From: Laguncularia racemosa
Taxonomy: Eukaryota > Streptophyta > Magnoliopsida > Myrtales > Combretaceae
Assembly: GCA_037954665.1 (NCBI GenBank)
Contig: JBBMOL010000245.1
Location: 682,001-746,000, forward strand
Reading direction: 5' to 3'
DNA: 64,000 bases
In this document: piece after piece, positions 57,155 through 64,000 of the stretch
Layout of the letters: every line of letters begins with the position of its first letter
Numbering within the stretch: the stretch's first letter is position 1
Made by a program: the position numbers and the translations under genes
The notes under the pieces: generated by a model
What the model saw: only the letters and a program-made list of their open reading frames with translations
The model's database searches: none
What the model was told of the DNA's origin: nothing

Positions 57155-57384
57155 GCCAGCAGCATAAAACACCAAGGCCAGCGGCCTCCCCTCCTTAAGC
57201 CAACGAACTTCCTTCTCCAAAGTTGGCGACCTTCCTTCCCAAAGCCGGCGACTTACTTTCTTAAGTCGGTTTAGTTTGTGAATGTTTCGAATTGTTTTTC
57301 CTTTTCCTATAAATAGGTTTGCAATGTAAGAATTAAGGACTTTTCACATTTTGAGAATTTTATAAGTAAAGTTGTTCTTCATAT
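56974..57384 (+). repeat. E1 3' LTR, truncated
   Basis: Matches 17417-17818 (U3, TATA box TATAAATAG at 57308-57316, start of R) and stops at GTTCTTCATAT. The last 250 bp of the LTR and the right target duplication are missing. Confidence 0.8.
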
Positions 57385-57665
57385 TAATAATGCATGACTT
57401 GTGAAAGTGGTGCCCTTAATCTTTAAATTATATATATTACCACATGTTATTGCTCAACAGCATCTATGCATGGCAATGAGTTGGAGTCTTCTTTCACTTA
57501 ACTCGCTGATTTTGGCATGAGCCGATGACATGATAGATTCAGCTATATGGAATTGACGTAGATGAAGTCTCGTGCACCAAAGACAGACTATTTGGCAGGG
57601 ATAAATGCATTACAAATGGCATATGTTTTTCGCTAATTTTTCGTATCAATACACACGTTTTGCAG

Positions 57666-57696
<31 letters not shown>

Positions 57697-58547
57697 AGAA
57701 TGTGGTTCTTGCCAATATTTAAAGTATCTTCATTCATTTACATTAAAAGAACAGTTAAAGTTGCTGATATGGCATTCAAATATTGCCAAACCTTAAGTAC
57801 GTGTCATAATATGACACACTAAGTTAGCCATTTTAATGAAATATTTGAAATAGCAGGCTAATGCAGTATGTCTTGTCTTGACGACTGTGGCGGTATTTGG
57901 ACAAATATTAGCGAATCTAATAGATCTTCTAATAAAGATAGATGAGAAGGAGAGAAATAAATTTAAAAAGAGGGGTAGTTAAGTAATTACACTCTTACTT
58001 TTCTGTAATTAATATTTTAACTGATATAACTATTTAATTATAAAATCTAATTAAACGATTCAATAACAGAGTACACTCATCCTCTTCGTAACTACGGTGG
58101 ACCAAAAAGAAATCCTAACTGATAAAATAAATAAATAAATATATAAATAATTCTGAATTCCCCTATGAGCGCCATGACTATAGCTTAGACTTAGAGGCAA
58201 GGGGAATTCTTTCTCTTCAATCTCCATTCTTTTGTCGTTTTTCAATTGAAAAAAAAATGTTTTGATGCATTAGATCCGTATGGAATAGAAGATCGCAAGC
58301 AGTAAGTGAAGAGGACTATTGTGAAACATTGAAGAATAATAGAGAATCCTGCGAATAGGTAAGACAATTATCATTCGAATTTTGGTTTCACGGTGGAATT
58401 AAACCCTAGTGAATTGCTCTTGCATAGTTTTGAAGCAATCGAAAGTGGTTCGTGCTCCTTTTTTTTTTTTTTAATGTCAAGGTAAGGACCTAAATCAATT
58501 TTGGTGACTGATTATTGGTGAATCAGTGTCCCTAAGTTATGGGTTAT
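57385..58547. other. Spacer between the nest and the last gypsy element
   Basis: No gene recognised. Short frames at 57605 and 58060 have no similarity. The left border of the next LTR is not defined and may lie in the right part of this stretch. Confidence 0.45.
57666..57692. repeat. TA microsatellite
   Basis: About thirteen uninterrupted TA dinucleotides. Confidence 0.95.
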
Positions 58548-58699
58548 GGCAAGGGAATTTAAATCCAATGATCAAGCGTGCTCTTTTAACATGTTCATCG
58601 ATTAAGGTAAATGTTTTAATTCCGGCAAGGGAATTTAAACCCAATGATCAAGGATGCTCTTTTAACATGTTCATTGATTAAGGTAAATGTTTTAATGTA
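58548..58699. repeat. 76-bp tandem duplication in U3 of the last LTR
   Basis: Two near-identical 76-bp units, each starting GGCAAGGGAATTTAAA and containing ATGTTCATCGATTAAGG or ATGTTCATTGATTAAGG. It lies about 110 bp upstream of a TATA box and so may be a duplicated enhancer of the LTR. Confidence 0.8.
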
Positions 58700-58810
58700 T
58701 ATGTGAGTTAAATCCGAGAAATAAATCAAAAATAAAAATAATAAGGTTGAGGCAAATACAAATAAAAAACATTTAGTAAAAGTATCGATTTGGTCATTTG
58801 ATAAAGAGAG

Positions 58811-58818
58811 TATAAAAG
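58811..58818 (+). promoter_or_regulatory. TATA box of the terminal LTR
   Basis: TATAAAAG after AAAGAGAG, followed by GGGCC and then a pyrimidine-rich region where transcription could start. Confidence 0.55.
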
Positions 58819-59813
58819 GGCCATTTGCCGGTCATTTTAACTCTTTTACTCATTCTATACCACAACCTCAAGAGTAAAGGAGAAACCTTAGGAGAGGAAG
58901 ACAACTGTTGAGATTCTTCACTCTGGTGAAATTCCATACGGTAAAGTATACAATTAACATTCCATTCCTTAAAAAATGTTTACATGCGTGTGATATGATT
59001 TAGGGTTGGCTTTTTTAGATTATACTACAAAACAACTTGGCATGAAAAAGGGTTAGGATAAGACTTTGATTATTGGAGCAAATCCTTGTAAGCAAGTGGT
59101 TCGATTAGAAGTAATTTAGCATTTGCATATTGTAAATAGCATGAATGAAGTTCTAGAAGTGTTGGATCGCATTTAGGGTTAAAGTAGATTGAAATTTTGT
59201 GAATTGGGAAGATGATTCCAAGTGGAATAGGGGAATACACAGTCAAGTACATGCCTATGTACCTACCTATGCTATTTAGAGGAGGAAAAAAATGAGTTGG
59301 GAGGCTTACAACCAGATACATGGCCATATACTTAGGTATGTAGAAGGATGAAAGTGTACACAAGGGTACACGGCCACAATACACGACTGTGTTCCCTACC
59401 TACACTCATGTACATGGCCCAATACGCGGTTGTGTTCCCTAGAAATATTACTAGATCGACTTCTTTTCTTAATTCTTGTTTTTCTTTATCCTAAACCTTA
59501 GTATGACTTTAGAAACTTTACGAAAGTAAGGGAAGTAATCCAACAACCATTAGATAACAAAATTAGAGGAATTAGACAATACTTTAGGTTAATTCTAAGA
59601 TTAATTGTTCTAGACATTGTTAGGTTTTAGTGTAACTACCAAGCGGGGACAAGTTAAGTTTGAGACTGCTCTTCTAGTTACATGTAATATAATATTTTGT
59701 ATTGTTTGTTCTTGTTAAGTTAGTTAAGCAAATGGATTTAAGAGTATACTGGATTTGATTAAGTGTCTATTGATTATTCTTGACTTAGCTTAAGGACCTG
59801 TAGTGGTAGAACC

Positions 59814-59940
59814 TTAGGGGGTACCCATTAATTGGTATGTGGTGGTGTCCATAATAGAGTTGCATATTTAAAGTAAAAACACGTTAATGGGTACCCCCTA
59901 AATCTTAAACTAGTTAATGTCCTTAACGTGTTTTTACTTT
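59814..59940 (+). repeat. Two interleaved perfect 18-bp inverted repeats
   Basis: TTAGGGGGTACCCATTAA (59814-59831) pairs with 59884-59901. AAAGTAAAAACACGTTAA (59870-59887) pairs with 59923-59940. The order is A, B, A', B', with B and A' overlapping by four bases. Confidence 0.95.
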
Positions 59941-59995
59941 ATAAGGGCATCTGGTATGTTGTAGCATTTGAGGTTCTGGGATATTACAGCTTAAA

Positions 59996-60010
59996 TGGTA
60001 TTAGAGCTTA
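59996..60010 (+). other. Primer-binding site of the terminal gypsy element
   Basis: TGGTATTAGAGCTTA, one base from the Met-tRNA-type site TGGTATCAGAGC. Confidence 0.75.
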
Positions 60011-60300
60011 GGTTTGAAGATCCATAGAAACTAGGCTAATGATCATTAGAGATAGGCTTCAATCAATTTCTAGATAAATTAGGCATTGAATATGTAGGAC
60101 GAAGATAAAGTGAAAAGAGTGGGTAAACTCTTAAGTTCGATTACGTTATACATTATTTACTTATTTTGTGGTTTTACTTGTTATTTCTTTTAAATGTTTA
60201 CTTTAATTTCCTTTTCAATATATATATAACTAGTATTTTAGCTATTCATTATTCTTACTTAACTCTTTAGTTTACTCTTTTATTCCACACCCTAAGTAAA
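60011..60300 (+). other. Leader of the terminal gypsy element
   Basis: T-rich untranslated stretch before the gag ATG. No frame of note. Confidence 0.5.
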
Positions 60301-61500
60301 ATGTCTGTAAGAAAAATCACCGATCCAGTTTCATCAAGAGGTGCTAAACGAGGTAACCCAAATGAGGGGTATCCTCATGGTTAGCAGCCATAAGAGGGAT
60401 AAGGTCAAGTTGCAAACTAGACTGTCCAACTCCTAAAGATTGTGAACAATTTGGTGGGGTTGATAACATAAAAACAACAAATGTAGAATGCTTGAAAAAC
60501 TAGAGTAGTTGAGGAGCCAATAAGCTTAAACAGGTTTGTTTAGGTGGCAAAGGAGTTCAATCACAAGATTCATGATTCGATAAAGGTAGAGAACTAAATG
60601 TAAGAGATGGAAAAAAGACCTTTGTTGCCTTTTGAGTACCGGAAGATAAGGAGGTAGACTATGCTGCATTTATGCTAAAAGAGACTATAGCAAGCTGGTG
60701 GGCATTAGTTCCCAAGCTAATAGGAGGATATGTAGATTGAAGGGGATTCAAAAAGTTCTTTTACTAGAAATATTTCCCCAACAACATTCGTGACAGGATA
60801 GAAGCTACAGATTATGATTGTGAATAGGGGAACAGGTCAGTAGAGGAATATGAAGTTGAATCACCTAATTAAGTTCTTGCCTAAGGCAATATGTGTTGAT
60901 GATGAGTCTAAAGTTAAGAGATTTGTGAGGGGGTTGAAGCCAAATCTCCAACATGAAGTTGGATCCTTTCAGCTATCTACCTATGTTGAGTTGGTGGACA
61001 AAGCTAAATTCATGAAGCAAAATAGGAAGAGGACAAAGGAGCAATTGGCCCGTAGGTTAAGAGTAGCTTTAGGTAAGAGGCCAACTTCTAGAGAAGTGGT
61101 TTAAGATGGGGGTAAGAGGCCCCGAGTATTCTAGAATAAGCCCTTAGTTACTATAGCTCCTCCTCTATAGATTTGACTAATGCCTCTAGCACTTCCCCTA
61201 GCAACCCCCGCAATCAGATGCACGAGATGTTATAGACCCTATGAGTAGAGGGACTGCAAATGGCCAAAGGGCACATGCTTCTCCTATGAGAAGCCATATC
61301 ATATAAGTAGAAACTATAATGAGAGATTTATCTTGTTAGTCTTCTATTATGTGTGTAAGCAGAGGAGACACAAGGTAGTCGACTATAACAGTGGTCAAGT
61401 AGGGAATTAGACAACCCCAATTCAGTAGGTGGCAAGACCTCCAGCAAGGGTACAGGCTAGTAGATCATAGGATGGAAGCCCTAGATAGTGAGTCCTAACC
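60301..61500 (+). pseudogene. Gag of the terminal gypsy element
   Basis: The likely start is the ATG at 60301 (MSVRKITDPVSSRGAKRG). An open part of 84 codons (60850-61104) holds LNHLIKFLPKAICVDDESKVKRFVRGLKP and YVELVDKAKFMKQN, the usual gag C-terminal region of Tekay/Del-type chromoviruses. A Cys-rich patch at about 61220-61370 (CTRCYRPYE, CKWPKGTCFSY) is the remnant of the zinc knuckle. There are more than fifteen stops, mostly TAG. Confidence 0.7.
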
Positions 61501-61544
61501 AAAGTATTTGCACTCCAACAACAACAACACCAGGACCTTCCAGA

Positions 61545-61830
61545 TATGGACACTATTACAGGTACGCTTTAAGTATACTCTTACAGTGCCTATATCTTAT
61601 TTGATACTAGTGTCACTCATTCCTATGTGTTTGATTCTTTTATGCGTGTTTGTGGTTTGGTTTTTGAATGTCTAAATGATTGTTTGAGTGTTAATACCCC
61701 CTCAGGACTTGAAAGGGTTTTAAATAGGATCTGTAAAAATGTAAAGGTAAAGATAGGGGGCAGGGTAATGCTAGCAAATCTATTGGTGATAGAGATGATG
61801 GAGTTTAACATAATCTTAACATCAATTTAG
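61545..61830 (+). pseudogene. Protease of the terminal gypsy element
   Basis: Shows ILFDTSVTHSYVFDSFMR, the FDTGAxHSFV active-site region of gypsy proteases with Gly changed to Ser (DTS), then LSVNTPSG and an open frame 61627-61830 that ends LVIEMMEFNIILTSI, where MxxFDVILGMDWL would be expected. Clearly decayed. Confidence 0.65.
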
Positions 61831-61854
61831 TATTAGGTACTACACTAATGTTGA

Positions 61855-62625
61855 AATTGGTATACAGGATAGCACTAGTTGAGTTAAAAGAGTTGAGAAA
61901 CTATTGTATGACCTACAAGATAAAGGGTTCATAAGACCTAATATGTCTCCCTTGGGTGCACTAGTCCTATTAGTCTAAAAGAAAGAAGGAAGTATAAGAT
62001 TGTCCATAGATTATAGAGAGCTGAACCATGTCACCATCAATAATAAGTATTCTCTTCCTAGAATAGATGATCTATTTGACCAGTTACAAGAAGCTCAAAT
62101 ATTATCTAAAATTGACCTAAGAATGGGATACCATCAATTTTGGATTAAGGAGAAGGACATCCCAAAGATAGCTTTTAAAACGAGATATAGGCACTATAAG
62201 TATGAGGTAATGCTCTGCGGTTTGACAATTGCTCCAGTAGCCTTTATGGATTTGATGAATTGAGTATTTAAGGATTTCTTAGATAAGTTTTTGATCTTCT
62301 TTATAGACAATATCTTGATATATTTTAGGAGTAAGGAGGAACATAAAGAACATTTAAGATTGGTGCGATGTAGATTGCAAGTAGAGAAGTTATATACCAA
62401 GTTCGAAAAATGTGAATTCTAACTTGAATAGGTGGTTTTCTTAGGCCATGTGCTTAACAAAGATGGAATCTTAGTGGACTTAAAAAAGGTGAGAGCTATA
62501 GTAGATTGGCTCAAACCGAAGACGGCGATGGACAAAAGAAGCTTCCTAAGTTTGGTAGGTTACTATAGACGATTTGTAGAGAGATTCTCCAAGATAGCAA
62601 CTCCCCTCATTAGACTAACATAGAA
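61855..62625 (+). pseudogene. Reverse transcriptase of the terminal gypsy element
   Basis: VEKLLYDLQDKGFIRPNMSPLGALVLLV leads into RT motifs: LSIDYRELNHVTINNKYSLPRIDDLFDQL, ILSKIDLRMGYHQF, KTRYRHYKYEVMLCGLTIAPVAFM. The catalytic box is FFIDN where active enzymes have FIDD, so the second Asp is lost. VVFLGHVLNKDGILVDLKKVRAIVDW and FLSLVGYYRRFVERFSKIATPL follow. At least six stops occur. It is a chromovirus-like RT on the plus strand, downstream of gag and PR. Confidence 0.82.
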
Positions 62626-62689
62626 GAAGGTGAAATTGATTAGGATGATAAGTGTGAAGCCAATTTCTATAAACTTAAGGAAAAGCTAG

Positions 62690-63090
62690 TATTAGCCCCA
62701 ATCCTAGCATCATTTAAGAGTGGGGAAGAATTTACTATCTATAGTGATGCTTCAACCTAAGGGTTAGGTTATGTTTTGATGCCAGATAAGCAAGTTATAG
62801 CTTATGGATCTTATTAGTTGAAGCAATATGAATGAAATTACCTAATTCATGACTTAGAGTTAGTAACAATAGTGTTAGAATTGAAACTATGGAGGCATTA
62901 CTTGTATGGGGAAAGATGCAAGATTTTTACCAACCACAAAAGTCTAGAGTACATCTTCACGCAAAAGGAGCTTGATATGAGGTAGATGAGGTGGTTGGAA
63001 TAAATCAAGGATTATGACCTCAAAATCCTATACCATTATGGAAAAGCTAATGTGGTGGCAGATGCTCTTAATATAAAGAAACAAGATAAT
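62690..63090 (+). pseudogene. RNase H of the terminal gypsy element
   Basis: EFTIYSDAST-stop-GLGYVLM keeps the first catalytic Asp; then QVIAYGSY-stop-LKQYE, HDLELVTIVLELKLWRHYLYG, CKIFTNHKSLEYIFTQKELDMR and GKANVVADAL. The TDHKSL motif has Asn for Asp. The stops fall at places where relatives have Gln (SYQLK) or Arg (YERNY), i.e. CAG to TAG and CGA to TGA. Confidence 0.8.
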
Positions 63091-63289
63091 TTAGCCACCT
63101 TAATCACCTCACAACAGAAGTTGCTAAATGATATATGCAAGTTAAAACTGGAGATTTTGACTTAAGAAGTTGAAGTGAACATGGCCAGCTTATGCATCCA
63201 ACCAACTCTAAAGGACAAAATTAACACAGCTCAAGTAGAAGACATTGGCATTCAGGAGATCAAGAATAGGTTAGAATAGGATAAAGCTC

Positions 63290-64000
63290 TTGAGTTCCAA
63301 CTAATCTAGATGAAGTCTTAAGATATGAAACTAGATTGTGTGTACTTGAGAATCTAGAATTGAAGAGAGGGATCCTAAAGGAAGCACATTATTTTGGGTA
63401 CTTAATATATCCTAGGGGTACCAAGATCTATAGGGATTTAAAATTCCATTATTGGTGGAGAGACATAAAACAGGAGATAGTTAACTATGTTTCTAAATGC
63501 CTAGCGTGTCAATAAATTAAGATAGAGCACCAAAGGCCAGTAGGTGAGCTACAACTCATACCCCTACTAAAATGGAAGTGGGAGTATATCACAATTGATT
63601 TTGTAAGAGTTTTCCCTATAACTAAAGAGAAACATGGTGTTGTATGGGTAATAGTGAATAGACTAACCAAATTAGCTCACTTCTTATCTATTAACATCAA
63701 CTATATTTTTAGTAAGTTGGTACTATTGTATATAAAGGAGATTGTGAGACTACATAGAGTTCTGGTGAGTATTGTGTCTGATAGGGATACCAGATATGTG
63801 GCAAGGTTTTAGAGAAGCTTAAATAGGGCATTAGGACTAAATTGAATATCATTACTTCTTTTCACCCTAAAACAAATAAGCAGTCAGAGAGAGATGTTAA
63901 GGACTTGTGTCTTGGATTTTGATAGGAGTTGGGATAAACACTTACCACTAGTGGAATTTGCTTATAATAATAGTTATCAGGCAACTATACAGATGGCTCC
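63290..64000 (+). pseudogene. Integrase of the terminal gypsy element, cut by the window end
   Basis: Remnants of the zinc finger (AHYFGYL-like at 63390, CLACQ at 63500), then HQRPVGELQLIPLLKWKWEYITIDFV with the first Asp, VWVIVNRLTKLAHFL, VSIVSDRDTRYVARF with the second Asp, and PLVEFAYNNSYQATIQMA at the very end. The conserved Glu region near 63870-63900 is shifted. This is the typical Tekay/Del-type integrase. Confidence 0.78.

Larger units (their letters stand above)
17417..57384 (+). mobile_element. E1: outer gag-protease gypsy element, split by E2 and E3
   Basis: The 5' LTR is 17417-18068 and the truncated 3' LTR is 56974-57384, both beginning TGATGGGAATCAAATC and with the same GGCCGGC-rich U3 and TATAAATAG box. 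The primer site follows the 5' LTR. Gag starts at 18420, is cut by E2 (18828-50787, duplication GGGAG), and continues from 50793. The protease runs to about 52050, is cut by E3 (52056-56639, duplication GCTGC), and the frame resumes at 56645 and runs into the 3' LTR. Without the insertions E1 is only about 3.4 kb. It has no RT, RNase H or integrase, and there is no room for them. It is the oldest layer of the nest and carries many stops. Confidence 0.8.
58500..59988 (+). repeat. 5' LTR of the terminal gypsy element (left border uncertain)
   Basis: The right border is set by the primer site: the LTR ends ATTACA at 59988, seven bases before TGGTATTAGAGC. The promoter is TATAAAAG at 58811-58818. 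The left border is inferred only from the position of the TATA box and duplication; the partner LTR is outside the window. Interleaved inverted repeats occupy 59814-59940. Confidence 0.5.

Noticed and set aside
57520..57600. Short translation containing ADFGMSR, like a kinase DFG loop
   Set aside because: Only seven residues fit; no HRD, APE or other kinase motif nearby, and stops follow at once.

Overview
The window is plant nuclear DNA, most likely from a eudicot. It is AT-rich and gene-poor and is filled with plant-type transposable elements: Athila, Tat/Ogre and other Ty3/gypsy LTR retrotransposons, a Ty1/copia remnant, hAT DNA transposons and a tRNA-derived SINE. I found no convincing host gene, rRNA gene or CRISPR array. 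The species cannot be named from the sequence. The many decayed and nested elements suggest pericentromeric or other heterochromatic DNA.

Layout. 1-4.4 kb: AT-rich spacer with a 0.7-kb non-autonomous hAT element (770-1470) and a small minus-strand LTR element without pol (about 2131-3390). 4402-8206: a decayed RICESLEEPER-like hAT transposon on the minus strand with a perfect 8-bp target duplication. 8.2-12.2 kb: spacer. About 12183-17082: a decayed Sire-like Ty1/copia element that kept only gag, with a 228-bp SINE inside its gag.

17417-57384 is one 40-kb nest. The outer element E1 (+) is a gypsy element with gag and protease only. E2 (-, 18828-50787) sits in its gag and E3 (-, 52056-56639) sits just after its protease. 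E2 was then hit three times: by a 10.1-kb Athila element (-, 20645-30753), by a 15.2-kb Ogre/Tat element (+, 30806-45961), and by an Ogre-type element in its right LTR, now reduced to a solo LTR (48547-50570). Each of these five insertions has an exact 5-bp duplication (GGGAG, GCTGC, CATGG, ACATT, GATAA), so the order of events can be read directly.

57.4-58.5 kb is spacer. From about 58.5 kb to the window end lies a fourth gypsy element (+, chromovirus-like) with PBS, gag, protease, RT, RNase H and integrase, full of stop codons and cut by the window edge.

The most interesting result is that E1, E2 and E3 all lack RT, RNase H and integrase, yet share the same LTR end motifs (TGATRGGAATC at the start, RGCAYATCA at the end), the same gag-PR frame and the same short C-terminal tail. 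They look like an established, trans-mobilised gag-PR family rather than three separate accidents. Other points of note are a threefold U5-PBS array in E2, a 13-residue repeat tail in E2, a complete Pol III-type A/B-box block inside the Ogre LTRs, and interleaved perfect inverted repeats in the U5 of the last element.
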